Assembly: GCF_040939455.1 (NCBI RefSeq)
Contig: NC_134124.1
Coordinates: forward strand, 31,199,138 to 31,263,137
Direction of reading: 5' to 3'
Length of the DNA stretch: 64,000 nt
Source of the DNA: Microcebus murinus
Taxonomy: Eukaryota > Chordata > Mammalia > Primates > Cheirogaleidae
Shown here: positions 1-10,818 of the stretch, piece by piece
How the letters are laid out: each line of letters starts with the position of its first letter
How positions within the stretch are numbered: the stretch's first letter is position 1
Position numbers and translations under genes: made by a program
The notes under the pieces: model-generated
What the model was told of the DNA's origin: nothing
Database searches by the model: none
What the model saw: the letters and a program-made list of their open reading frames with translations, nothing else

Positions 1-358
1 CGGCTTTCTTGTCACTACAGAACAGGCTCCGGTCTCCTCTTTCATGGCCGCGTCTCAGAGCATGCAGGCCCCGAAACCCTCTGTCGAACTCCTGCTGCAC
101 GGAGGGGGAATCGAAGTGTAAACTCCAGCCGGGTCACAACTGTGTCGCTCGCAGCTGGGGCTGTCTGCAGCAGGTGCCCCGTAAACGCTCCGTCTCCACG
201 GCTTGGCCGTCCCTCTGCAGCCTGGTTGACCAGCAGTCTGCCCCGGCTCGCTGGACCCCATGTCGCCCCACGTCCTGCTCTCAGCTGTGCCACATTCACG
301 CCTTGCCGCTGAGCCGCTTGCGCCGGGTGGGCGTCCTCCCTGCCTGGAATGGCCCCAG

Positions 359-1078
359 TCACGTGGATCCTCCCTGACAGTCACGTGGATCCTCTCTGAC
401 AGTCACGTAGATCTTCCCTGACAGTCACGTGGATCCTCCCTGACAGTCACGTGGATCCTCCCTGACAGTCACGTGGATCCTCCCTGACAGCCACGTGGAT
501 CCTCCCTGACAGTCATGTGGATCCTCCCTGACAGCCACGTGAATCCTTCCTGACAGTCACGTGGATCCTCCCTGACAGCCACGTGGATCCTTCCTGACAG
601 TCATGTGGATCCTCCCTGACAGCCACGTGGATCCTCCCTGACAGTCACGTGGATCCTTCCTGACAGCCACGTGGATCCTTCCTGACAGTCACGTGGATCC
701 TCCCTGACAGCCACGTGGATCCTCCCTGACAGTCACGTGGATCCTCCCTGACAGTCATGTGGATCCTCCCTGACAGCCACGTGGATCCTCCCTGACAGTC
801 ACGTGGATCCTTCCTGACAGCCACGTGGATCCTTCCTGACAGTCACATGGATCCTTCCTGACAGTCACGTGGATCCTCCCTGACAGCCACGTGGATCCTC
901 CCTGACAGTCACGTGGATCCTCCCTGACAGCCACGTGGATCCTTCCTGACAGTCACGTGGATCCTCCCTGACAGTCACGTGGATCCTCCCTGACCATCTG
1001 TGGATCCTCCCTGACAGTCACGTAGATCCTCCCTGACAGCCACGTGGATCCTCCCTGACAGCCACGTGGATCCTCCCC
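359..1078. repeat. 22-bp minisatellite, about 33 tandem copies
   Basis: The unit is TCACGTGGATCCTCCCTGACAG in form, repeated about 33 times with point variants; one copy pair is 1 bp short near 990 and the last copy is truncated. The main variants are T or C at the first base, C or T in CpG, and CCT or CTT after GGAT. In units 7 to 18 the first base alternates strictly C, T, C, T, which suggests that a 44-bp dimer was amplified. Twenty-six units keep an intact CACGTG, and most carry GGATCC. It has no coding potential: 22 is not a multiple of 3 and the reading frames are unlike any protein. Confidence 0.98.
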
Positions 1079-1644
1079 AACTCCTTTCAGGCCTCTGCCC
1101 CTGTGCCTGTTCCCGATGAGTGAATCTAAAGCAGGATATCCTTTACATGTTATCACCCTGCTCCACTTCATTTTTCTTACATCACCTTCACTTAGGTTAT
1201 AGTTTTAAAACTACCCAATGCACACATTTGTTAAGTGTCCACTTGGATTCCTAAAATTTGAAAACCATACCCACCTGAGGAAGTGCCACCACAGCCACGA
1301 CAAGGACATCGCCACCCTCGAGAGCGGCTCTCGCCCCATCCCAGCCTCACCTAGGCATCCACTGGTCTGCCTCCCGTCGCTAGCGATTGGCTTTGTCTCC
1401 CCCGGAGTGCCACAGCCTGGGAGTCCCGTGCTGCTTAGTGTCGGGCTTGCCTCACTCAGCAGAACATCAGCGAGACTCGCTCATGTCACCGTGTGAATCT
1501 GGGGCCCATTCCTTTTCCTACTGAGCAGACCCTCAATTGTATGGACGTTCTGGGATTTGTTTGCCCGTTCACCTGTGGATGGACCTTTGGGGTGTCTGGT
1601 TTGCTTTATTCTTTATTCATAGCCCTCATCACTCCCTGACACCC

Positions 1645-1770
1645 TATTCCCCAAGGGAATGCCAGCTCCAGGAGGACAGGACCCTTGTCCGTGTCACTCA
1701 CTGCCAAATCCCCGGTACCCAGAGCAGTGCCAGGCACACAGTAGGTATTCATTGTTGCTGAAGGAATGAA
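1645..1770 (+). repeat. L2 LINE 3' end fragment
   Basis: The stretch has the typical L2 3' order: GAATGCCAGCTCC, AGGACAGGACCCTTGTC, AGCAGTGCCAGGCACA, TAGGTATTCATT and a terminal GAATGAATAA. Boundaries are approximate. Confidence 0.75.
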
Positions 1771-1908
1771 TAATTTTGCATTTCTTTTCTATGATCCTCA
1801 TTGTAGAGACCTTTGTGCCTTGCAAGTTAAACCAGGAGTTAGTTAGCTGGGGCTCGCTTGCCTATCAAAGACTGGGCATAGAGTGCCTGCTCCCTGGATC
1901 CTATGAAT

Positions 1909-1966
1909 ACACACGCACACACATATACACACACACACACACGCATGCACACGCACACACACCAAC
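1909..1966. repeat. (CA)n microsatellite, interrupted
   Basis: Alternating CA with occasional G and T interruptions. Confidence 0.95.
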
Positions 1967-2014
1967 ACATGCAAATGAGAGAGGCCGGCCAGCGCCCCAT
2001 ACTCGCTGCCTGAT

Positions 2015-2215
2015 TATTAGGCATGGGTGTGAATCTCAGCTCCACCGCTTACTAACTCTTGGACAAGTTGTGTAACCTCTCTGTGCCTCAGTTTCCTCAT
2101 ATGCAAAATGGTAATAATTTGTATTGAAGAGAGTTACTCCAAGCATTGAATAAGAGAGTAGATGTTAATCACCTATAACAGTGGCTAGCCTCATTAAATG
2201 TTAGCTCACGGTATC
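2015..2215 (+). repeat. MIR SINE
   Basis: GTGAATCTCAGCTCC, a CTTACTAACTCTTGGACAAG core and CTCAGTTTCCTCATATGCAA match the MIR core in sense orientation. Boundaries are approximate. Confidence 0.85.
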
Positions 2216-2302
2216 ATCTGAGTAGTTCTCGAACAAAAATAAGGGAAAACTGCATGGTGTTTACTACAATTTCCTAAAAACAGTTTCTAAAGAGATTAGG
2301 TC

Positions 2303-2750
2303 CTGTCTTAGTCTGTTTAACATTACTATAAAAGAATACCCAAGGCTGGGTAACGTATAAAGAAAGGAGGTTTATCTAGCTCACAGTTCCACTGGCTGTC
2401 CAAGAAGCAGGGCGCTGGCATCCGCCTGGCTTCTGATGACAGTTTTTGTGCCATGTCAAAGCATGGCGGAAAAGGTTAAAGGGGAAGAGAGACCAAACCT
2501 GAGGGCTGTCCCAGCTTTCTAACAACCCTCTCTAGTGGGCGCTATTCCATTCCCCCAAGAACCAATCCAGTCTCGCGAGAGTGAGAGCTCACTCACCACC
2601 CTGGAACACTCTAGACCACTGGCACCACGCCATTCCTGTGAGGGATCCACTCCCGTGACCTGACCACCTCCCGGTAGGCCCCACCTCCAACACGGGGCAC
2701 CAAATTTCAACATGAGGTTTAGAAAGACAAACATGCCAACCACAGCATGT
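2303..2750 (-). mobile_element. ERVL-MaLR LTR, MST-like (degraded solo LTR)
   Basis: Read on the minus strand this has the MaLR LTR layout. It runs from a TGTTGAAATTTGGTGCCCC-like start, through GAGGTGGGGCCT and GTCACGGGAGTGGATCCCTC blocks, to a TTATACGTTACCCAGCC-like end. No internal retroviral genes are attached. It is an old non-coding relic. The exact subfamily (MST versus THE1 or MLT1) is uncertain. Confidence 0.75.
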
Positions 2751-2839
2751 CCTGTAATTGGTTGTGCCACCAATGCTCCACCTTGTTGCTATCTGCTTCA
2801 CTCCAGACATTATTTCCTTTGGGCCTCAATATTTTCCGT

Positions 2840-3260
2840 TCATTTAGTCCTGATCTGTAGTGAGCACCCACTATATGCCAGGCGCTGTTCCAGGCACTGG
2901 GATACTATGTCAAGTGAAACAGGCAAGTCTCCCACTTTTAAGGGGTTCATATTTAAGAAGAGGGAGGTGGACTACAAATTAGTAGACGAGCAACTAGTGC
3001 TGTTCAAAGAGTGATGGGTTTTTACTGAGGACGGAAACAAGAGGTGACAGAGGGGTTTTAGAATGGCCAGGGAAGCCCTTACTGAGGTCGTGATGTTTAG
3101 GCCAAGGCAGGATTGACAGGAAGTAGGCGGCTGTGAGAAGATCAGGAGAAAGATCAGGCCAGACAGAGGGAGCAGCTGGGGCAAGGGATGAGGTCACCAC
3201 ATTCCAGGAACAGAGATAAGAGCAGTGTGGCTGGAACACAGGAAAAGAGCAGTCGGGGAG
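2840..3260 (+). repeat. L2 LINE fragment (UTR-like region)
   Basis: GAGCACCCACTATATGCCAG, GCGCTGTTCCAGGCACTGGG and, further on, AATGGCCAGGGAAGCCC are in the order seen in L2 copies. Ends are approximate. Confidence 0.6.
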
Positions 3261-3564
3261 TTGGCAAGGGGCCGGCTCCCAGATATGCTTACAAACCAGG
3301 TACGGCCAACACCCGGCAAAGCCACCCAGAGTTTTCCAGGAGTCCTTTATTGTCTGCTCCAGTGGGGTGGGTCCTCATCCTCAGGCAGCCAACCCGCACT
3401 GCCCAGGTCTGCCCCTAGCACTGCTGAGCTCTGCCTTCCTCCTCCTCCTCTGCTCGGTGGCATCTGGAAGGGACTTACAACCCAGGCCAGCCCCCAGATA
3501 TGCTGCCCAGGTGCAGCCAGGTTCTTGGAAAACGTGGCGCTGTCTCCCACAGTTGTCAAGACTC

Positions 3565-3765
3565 GTGCAAATCCAAGTTCAAGTCCTTGCTTGGCTACTA
3601 TCCATGCTCATCGGTGCTGGGCACATTCCTTAACTTGTCTAGGAGCCATTGTTCTCTCCCGAGATATAGGGACAAGACTAGGGTTTCTGGGAGGAGGAAA
3701 TGAGACAGCACATGTCAGCATTTGCCACTTTGCCTGGTGCATAGCAAGTGCCCAGGCTGAAATAG
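3565..3765 (+). repeat. MIR SINE, diverged
   Basis: CAAGTCCTTGCTTGGCTACT, GGGCACATTCCTTAACTTGT and CCTGGTGCATAGCAAGTGCC follow the MIR order in sense orientation. Confidence 0.6.
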
Positions 3766-4129
3766 GCTTTTCTCATTTTTGATGATTACTTCTTCCACTG
3801 ATGGGAGAGGACACGTAATGAAAGAATCGAGAATGCCACCTTTGAAGATGAATTCTCCCCGGCTCCTGATTTTAGGGAACCCCTTTTGGTTCCTCTCTAG
3901 CTGCCACCTGCTTGATGCTTGCCTGTGGAGCCAGCACGATGAGCTGCTCCAGTCTGGAAATGCAGATGTCATTTCCTGTCCGGAAGCTCAGGGGCTGGAG
4001 CCCGTAGCCGCCCAAGCCAGGCCTGCAGCTGGGCCGATCGCCTCTAGTTAAGTGACTCAGATACTGGAAGCAGGAGCTGAGCAGGGAGTCCTGAAAAAAG
4101 ACAGGCGAGGCCACTCTGGGGGAAGCCGG

Positions 4130-5080
4130 TCCCCACCGGAGCCGGGCTGCCATCCCGCCCCCTTCCCCGAGCGCTCAGCCCCTTTGAAAGACAGCAGAGA
4201 AACGGTGCTGGGCTTTAATGAGGCATCAGCCCGGGCGCACTTTGCCACGAGCCTGGCTGGAGGCAGAAAGAGACGAACGCCCCGAGAGTGACGCGCCACC
4301 GCTGAGTCGTCCCTGCCGTCACCGGATGCCACCAGAGCCCGCGTGGTCACGTGGCTTCAGGCAGCTCTGGCTCACACACGCCGCTTCTCCGCGATCCCGC
4401 CACCCGCTGCGTGTGTCCTGCCATCTGAGGGACAGTCGACTTCAGACGTCCCCGGCAGGGCCAGGGGAGTGGCGGGCGTCAGAGGGAAATGTCAGCGTTT
4501 ATTGCTTTTCCTGTTCTCAGCGACCCTCCTCCAGCAGGCGTTCCAAAGAGCAATGAAGTCATTTTCCCCCTTTCCCGGGTCCCGGGCCCTGCAATAACAT
4601 CTTCCCAAGGGCGATGAGTCCGTCTTTAACCTCGGCCTCCCTGGCAGGTGCGCGTTCCCGCGGCTTCCAGGAGCGTCTCTGGGCCGCGGGACTTCCCTGC
4701 CTGCGGACGCCTTCCCTTCCGGGACAGCGACAGGCCCTCTCAGGGGTCCGGGCCCCTCTGCTCTCCTCCAGCTCCTCTGGAAACCCACTAAGTTATCTTA
4801 ATTACCATTCCTGCTCGCTCTCTGCCAAGAAGTGGGGAGATTTATAATTGCATCAGTCAAATATTTGCTGTGGTTTATTTCTCTGCCTCTCGAGCTCCAG
4901 GAAAAGTTGCGTTTCCGTGCCACTTTGGGGCATGACTGATGACTCGCAGGCACAGCCCTCGCGCCGGGTGCCAGCGCCGGCTATTTTTCAGAGGCCGGGG
5001 AAGAGGAGAGAACTCGGGAGGGAGGGCGGTGCACATTTTGGGTTATTCTGCGATCACCCTCCGGGTGGCTGCGAGAGACA
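4130..5080. promoter_or_regulatory. CpG-rich zone inside the intron (candidate CpG island)
   Basis: CpG dinucleotides are dense from about 4130 to 4480 (about 30 by eye) and again at 4600-4770 and 4900-5080, in GC-rich sequence free of recognisable repeats. Between them, 4780-4870 is AT-rich. The surrounding intron is CpG-poor. No TATA box, open coding frame or splice site combination was convincing, so a promoter or enhancer role is inference only. Confidence 0.5.
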
Positions 5081-6599
5081 CAAGCTGCTTTGGGAGACAG
5101 AGTTCCACCCACAGCCAGCCACGCACATATTATCAAACACATCCTTCCATTGGGTTTGGCCACATGCCTCCCAGACACCTTGCAGGCCTTCTGCGGACCT
5201 ATGAGATAGGACGTGCTATGGAGTAATCTCTTTAGCCAACCAGCACAGAGCAGCCTCCGGAGCACCCCTGTGTCCTGCATTGATCACAGTGGGGGCCTGG
5301 AACAGAAGAGTCAGATGTCCCCAGTGTTTAAGATTGAGTATCAACTCCCAGCGCTGGGCATGGAAAGGAAACTCCGGCCGGGGCCTGGGCTCTTGCCAAA
5401 CGGCCTCCCTCTAGTGGCCTCCGATCTGCCAAGCTGACCACGCTGCAGAATCCTAGAGAGCAGAGGCCCCTGAACCAGATGGCTTCCCCACTCACCAGCT
5501 TCCCTCTGGCTCCTGGTCTCCCTGCCTGGGAAGGCAGTCTCCACGTCTGGCTCGGTGGGTCCACCCTGCGTTCCTAGCCTGCAGCCCTTCCCCAAGTTAC
5601 AGCAGCAGTGGTGACACTATGTGACACTGCTTGGCATAGGTTAATCTGTGATGGGGGTAACCGTATATCCCACTCCAGGGCACTTCTGTGATGGAGAGAA
5701 GGAATGAAGGGGTTAGACCAGGACATTCTCGGGCAACCGGGATAAATAGACACCTTGCACATAATAGAGTTGGGATAAGACCAACAGAAGATACTGCTAT
5801 TTCTTCCTGCGTGATTCTGTCCTACTGCCCTATAAGAAATGGAAAATATGCTAGAGCTTACTGTGACCTTGAAGAGCAGACTGGGAAGGAAGAGAGGCAT
5901 GCAGTTATCTGTGACGGCCATGCCAAAGCAATGAATAAGCCCCAACACCTCAGTGGCTTAATTTAATAAGCGTTTATTGCTCACTCATGTCATCATTTCA
6001 GGCTCTCCTGCAAGTGCTAATTCTCCGGTCCAGGCCACTCCTATCTGGTGGCTACACCACCTTGGGCTTTAAGGGTTCCCTGGTACCGTTAAAGGGGAAG
6101 GCAGGGAGAAGAGGTCAAAGGAGGGGCTGGGAAGGACCAAGACCCTGATTGGATTGACTGTCAATCTCCACCGCAGAGGTCACTAAGGACCAGTGTCAAG
6201 GGAGGAAGGGAAGGAAGAAACAAAGACAGTGCAACAAAAAAACATGCATTGCACACATTCCCAGTGAGAACTGGGAAGGTAAAGTCATAGAGGCCTTATA
6301 AAGGCAACTCTCAAGTCTTGACGTTATATATGAATTTGCAAATATCTGGGCCATGGTTTCCCATATATACATGTTCTGCTCTAGGTGGTACACGATTCCT
6401 ACTTTGCTGACTATAATTCTGCCCTTTTCTTTCCCATTCAAGAAAGCACATTAGAAGGCAAGGGAGTGGAAATGATTGTTTTACATTCTGTTTAGTTTCC
6501 TTTCGGTGGAATTCATTTACAAATTCAGTGTTTTATTCATTTGATATTTAACAAATATGCATTGATCCGACTCTGCTCCAGGTGAACTTGATACAACAG

Positions 6600-6800
6600 T
6601 GAATTTTAATAATGATAGCCGAAATGTTTAAGGCGCGTTAACCACATGCAAAGTGTTTAACTGTTCTAAGCACTTTACATGTACTGACTCATTTAATCAT
6701 CCAAGCAACATTTTGATATAGATATCGTTATTATCCCCATTTTAAAGATAAAGAGACTGAGGCACAAAGAATTTAAATAGCTGACACAAGTGTCACCATG
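6600..6800 (-). repeat. MIR SINE
   Basis: TTCTAAGCACTTTACATGTA, TATCCCCATTTTAAAGATAA and GAGACTGAGGCACAAAGA mark a MIR in antisense orientation. Confidence 0.8.
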
Positions 6801-7739
6801 CCGTTTAAGCTATTTAAGTTCTCTGTACCTCAGTCTTCAGGTAGTCAAGCTCTGAAGTCCCCAGTTTTAACCAGTCTGCCATGTAGAGTGGAGAATTCCT
6901 ATCCTGGCATTTGTGTTCTTCTGAGTAGACTGACAATACACGTAAAAGCAAATTAGATCGTTTTAGGGGGTGATAACATGCTTTGAAAACAATAAAGCTC
7001 AATAAAGGGATACAGGATGGAGACACAGCAGACACTACATCGTATCACAGTCAATACCTTATTTGAGAGCCCCCGGCTAGCAGATTCTTCCTTAAATGAA
7101 AACTGCCCTCCGTGCTTCTATGGAGTGACTCTATGGAGCCAGCCAAAATAGATGTCTTCTCTCTGCTCTGAAAAATGCCTTTTCTTGGTGTAATTTGCTT
7201 GGTGGGACAGTAAGCACTGCCACTAGTCCTCGGCCGTCTCTGTGTCCCTTGGCTAGTCGGCCAGTTCAGCGGGAGGTGACGGATGCCCAAATTAGTAACG
7301 AGCAATGGCGCCACACAAGTAATCACCTTCCGCACACTCTTCCTCGTGGGGGTGATAGCTTGGACCCCAAATGAAGTATATTCTCCCCACCTTGGTACCA
7401 AGGAAGTGACCGCCATTCCTCTGGCTGTCAGCAGTTTGTAGACAGGGGTGTTTGTAGTTAGACATTTACGAGGTTGCTAAGGAACAAATGCTTTGGTTAG
7501 GAGGGTCTCTGAAAGCAGCATCAGTTTGTCGTGTCACTTCACATCATTTATTTCAGCCCACAAAGACAGGCGTGACCATGGGACATGGAACAGAGGGAGG
7601 CTAAACACAAACGCTCGTTTCCTGAGACGCGGGGGACATTGCTACTCCTAAGCAGTGACTGTCTCCAGCTCCCCGCGTGCTAGAACCACTCACTGCTTCT
7701 CTCCTGTGATCATTATGATTTGCAAGTAGGTGACTCATG

Positions 7740-7965
7740 GTCACTAGGCACTTAATAAAATGGTTATTATCTTGCAGGCACTGCCCTAAGCATTATCTCC
7801 TGTCACCCTCATAACCTCCCTGAATGTTAGGTGCTATTGTTCCCCAGTACGAAAACCGGGAAGAAGGTAAAAGTAGATTCGCCCAACATCAGAGACTAGC
7901 AAGTGGCAGAGTCAGAATTCAAACCCAAGTTCGTCTGATGGCAAAGCCTTTGTGCTTAAGATTAT
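7740..7965 (-). repeat. MIR SINE
   Basis: GGCACTGCCCTAAGCATTAT, AGCAAGTGGCAGAGTCAGAA and TTCAAACCCAAG match MIR in antisense orientation. Confidence 0.75.
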
Positions 7966-8299
7966 AGAGTCTTTTGTTTTCAATTATCACATCTCAGATG
8001 GAAAAACTGGCAATGCTGACGACGGGGGAGGCGCATTAGGAGATTCCTGGAGTTTCATTCTGTGAAGTTCGCGAAAGGGGTTATGGCTGATGTCTGTAAC
8101 CCATCAAAACCTTTTCATGGAAGGGAAAGTGGAGAGATTGCTTAAGCCCACCGCGGTGGTTTTTTATCAGCTACAACCTAGACTTTGAATGTTCTCTAGA
8201 AGTCAGCATGCAAGTGACTTTGCTATGCAGTAATTTTGAAAGAGTTCACAAGATTAGTCCATTGCTACTGGGGTTTTATCCATTTTCTTTGCATCTGGT

Positions 8300-8725
8300 A
8301 AGAAACACTGGTGTCCTCTTTGCCTTCTCCCCATCCTCTCTGTCCAGCCCCTTGGAAATGCTCCTCCTCCAAACTTGACTCCTCCTTCACTGTCCTAATC
8401 AAACACTTGTCGCCTCCTACTTGGGTTTCTGCAAGTATGTTAGGAAGTTACCACTTCCTGACTGGTCTTCCTGCTTCGTCTCATTCTCCCTTTTAGAATG
8501 TCTCACATCCTGCCTACAAACTAATTGCTTAAAATATCTCTTTCATCATATCAGTCACTGCTCAAGAGTCTTCAGTGGCTCCCACTTACCCGTCACAGAA
8601 TTTTACCTGCCACTTAGAACAGGCCCCTCTCACGTCACACTTTCCTTCCCCCGTCCCTTCATTCTGGCCTTAGCTGACCACTCTGTCTCTCACTCGTTGC
8701 TTCCAATTCTGAACCTGGTTTGAAT
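8300..8725 (+). repeat. L2 LINE 3' region
   Basis: Pyrimidine-rich, with TCTTCAGTGGCTCCCACTTA and CTGACTGGTCTTCCTGC blocks and the TTGGAAATGCTCC phrase, as in the L2 3' end in sense orientation. A MIR core follows at about 8825-8930. Confidence 0.65.
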
Positions 8726-8824
8726 TGAAACAGAGTTTAACATTTCTTTCTTGTTTTATCCAAGGCCAGGCACTTTGAGGGCATGGACAATGTGGCTGAA
8801 CAGATCTATGTCCAAATTCTTGGT

Positions 8825-8935
8825 TGGCCTGTTAGGAGCTGTGTGTCTCTGGTCAAGTTGCTTGACTTCTCTGAGCCTCAGTTTTCTTATCTGTAAAATA
8901 TGGATACGAACAGTATGAAGATAAGTACCAAGATA
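8825..8935 (+). repeat. MIR SINE fragment
   Basis: GGTCAAGTTGCTTGACTTCT and GCCTCAGTTTTCTTATCTGT are the MIR core in sense orientation. Confidence 0.75.
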
Positions 8936-8984
8936 GGGTTTTTGTTTCAAGAATTGAACAAAATGATGATGATGAGGAGGAGGA

Positions 8985-9235
8985 GGGTAACAATGACCAA
9001 TCATGTATTTTGTGCTTGCTGTGTGCTGGGCACTGTTCTGAGTATTATCTTAATCCTCACAACAACCCTACAACATAGATACTATTATTTTCACAGTTTT
9101 GCTGATGGGGAAACTGAGGCACAGACAGGTGAAGCGAATAAGTGCCACAGCCAGGATTCTCTGCCAAAGCACCCTGAGCTCCACAGCGCTCACTCTCAGC
9201 TGCTCTGCAGGATGACCTTCTCATAGATGATCAAT
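8985..9235 (-). repeat. MIR SINE
   Basis: CTGGGCACTGTTCTGAGTAT, ATCCTCACAACAACCCTACA and GGGGAAACTGAGGCACAGAC show an antisense MIR. Confidence 0.85.
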
Positions 9236-9401
9236 AAATGGGAGCTGGAAACATGGTTCTATGATTCCTTATCTGAAACTCTTATAGTGCCAGATATATT
9301 TTGGAATTCAGAATTTGGAGAATTATAGAAAAGTTATGCTTGGCACATACAATGTATTATATAACACCCCAGCAGGAACTAAAGCAACAACTCAGATCTC
9401 A

Positions 9402-9407
9402 TACACA

Positions 9408-9445
<38 letters not shown>
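9402..9445. repeat. (CA)n microsatellite
   Basis: A near-pure CA run ends 18 bp before the target-site duplication of the next L1 insertion. Confidence 0.97.
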
Positions 9446-9447
<2 letters not shown>

Positions 9448-9479
9448 CACATACAAACAAAAAGAAAAAACCACTTTGG

Positions 9480-9935
9480 AAGTATCTCAAGAATGGAAAA
9501 ACCAGCACCACATGTACTCACCAGCAAATTAGTATTAACGGATCAACACCTAAGTGGACACATAGGAATAACATTTATCGGGTGTCAGGAGGGTGGGAGG
9601 GGGGAGGAGGGGATGGGTATATACAACCACAACGAGTAAGATGTGCAACGTTTGGGGGATGGACACACTTGAAGCTCTTACTCGAGGGGGGAGGGGGACA
9701 CAGGCAATATATGTAACCTTAACACTTGTACCCCCATAATACACTAAAATAAATATATGAAAAAAAAATAATTACTTTGGTATAATAGACACAAACAGAA
9801 ACAGTCCTAGGTAAAACAGAATGTATGTTTACCTTACTTACAGGCCATATATTATTAATAGAATTGATAATATTCTTAGTCACTTTATTTCCCCTTAATA
9901 AATCACTGATTGGAAAATAATAATGAAAAAAAAAG
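9480..9935 (+). mobile_element. 5'-truncated L1 3' end carrying a 3' transduction
   Basis: The L1 body (9480-9760) has the G-rich 3' UTR, ACCCCCATAATACACT and an AATAAA at 9748-9753, and ends in a first A run (9761-9768). A further non-L1 segment of about 155 bp follows. It has its own AATAAA at 9897-9902 and a second A run (9926-9934). The whole is flanked by a perfect 17-bp duplication, AGAAAAAACCACTTTGG, at 9463-9479 and 9936-9952. This is the signature of L1 reverse transcription that read through into source flanking DNA. It has no coding capacity. Confidence 0.9.
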
Positions 9936-10068
9936 AGAAAAAACCACTTTGGGTTAAAGCTTTTTGGGTTTCAGAACTGCAGCTAAGAGGTGGTGGTTTA
10001 TAGCAACAAAACCAGGAGGACTAATTATAAGCATAATAAAAAGGATGGCTATTAACCTTACAACTTTT

Positions 10069-10461
10069 TTTTTAGTTTTCTCATCTTTTATTTATTTTTT
10101 TTTATTTCGGCATATTATGGGGGTACAGATTTTAAGGTTTCAATAAATGCCCTTTCCCCCCCACCCCCACAAGTCTGAGTTTCCAGCATGACCATCCCCC
10201 AGATGGTGCACATCTCACTCATTATGTATGTATATACCCGCCCCCCTCCCCCCTCCCCCCTGCCCCATCCCCTATTACTGTAGTACCTATATGTCCACTT
10301 AGGTGCTGCTCAGTTAATACCAGTTTGCTGGTGAGTATATGTGGTGCTTGTTTTTCCATTCTTGGGATACTTCACTTAGTAGTATGGGTTCCAGCTCTAA
10401 CCAGGAAAATATAAGATGTGCTAGATCACCGTTGTTTCTTAGAGCTGAATAGAACTCCACG
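10069..10461 (-). mobile_element. 5'-truncated L1 3' end (young lineage L1)
   Basis: An oligo-T tract followed by CATATTATGGGGGTACAGAT and the complement of the same 3' UTR as the L1 at 9480 shows an L1 on the minus strand. A perfect 15-bp duplication, AACCTTACAACTTTT, flanks it at 10054-10068 and 10462-10476. The insertion point lies about 146 bp upstream of the next exon's acceptor. The two L1 copies are opposed and look about 80% alike by eye. Confidence 0.9.
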
Positions 10462-10622
10462 AACCTTACAACTTTTGAGACTCTCGTTTTGCTGGACGAG
10501 CTCACAGTAAAAAATGCACTAAAAAGTCTTTCTCTGCTGAGGAGTGGGGGAGGGGCAGGTGCCAGGCACGGGACGGGGTCCGCTCTCTGCGTCTCACGGG
10601 GTGCTCTCTCTCCGTTCCCCAG

Positions 10623-10818
10623 TATGACTTCATGGAGCGTCTGGACGGCAAGGAGAAGTGGAGTGTGGTCGAGTCGCCCAGGGAGCGCCGGAGCATACAG
10701 ACCTTGGTGCAGAACGAAGCCGTGTTCGTGCAGTACCTGGACATGGGCCTGTGGCACCTGGCCTTCTACAATGACGGCAAAGACAAGGAGATGGTTTCCT
10801 TCAGCACTGTCGTCTTAG
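10623..10818 (+). CDS. TENM3: TENM3 exon: extracellular juxta-EGF segment with furin-type site
   Basis: This exon encodes 65 residues plus the first base of the next codon, beginning [18 protein letters not shown] and ending MVSFSTVVL. It lies between the transmembrane segment and the EGF repeats of teneurins, on the extracellular side of this type II membrane protein. Residues 20-23 are RERR, followed by SIQ, a furin-type R-X-R-R site as known in this part of teneurins. The acceptor is a long pyrimidine tract ending CCGTTCCCCAG, and the donor is TTAG|GTAGGTG. The frame is phase 0 at the start and phase 1 at the end, joining the GAT (Asp) codon completed at 17300. TENM3 is chosen over TENM1, 2 and 4 because of the exact wording of the later EGF exons as I remember the family. 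Compared with remembered human TENM3 there appear to be a few substitutions such as LDMG for LDVG. Confidence 0.96.
10680..10691 (+). other. TENM3: RERR furin-type cleavage motif codons
   Basis: AGG GAG CGC CGG encodes RERR within SPRERRSIQ. The R-X-R/K-R rule fits furin, and teneurins are known to be cut between the membrane and the EGF repeats. Cleavage at this site in this species is inference. Confidence 0.75.

Larger units (their letters stand above)
1..10622 (+). other. TENM3: TENM3 intron (3' part), upstream of the first exon in the window
   Basis: No coding exon is recognisable here; its 3' end is the acceptor tract ending CCGTTCCCCAG at 10622. It contains a minisatellite, a CpG-rich zone, an MST-type LTR, L2 and MIR relics, CA repeats and two L1 3' ends, all listed separately. 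I recognise nothing in 1-358 (GC-rich), 1079-1640, 3260-3560, 5090-6590 (perhaps an old unassigned repeat around 5925-6190), 6800-7735 and 7970-8290. The teneurin sequence expected just before the first exon here was not seen, so the preceding exon should lie outside the window. Confidence 0.75.

Noticed and set aside
359..1078. CRISPR-like appearance of the 22-bp array
   Set aside because: Units are contiguous without unique spacers and the host is a primate.
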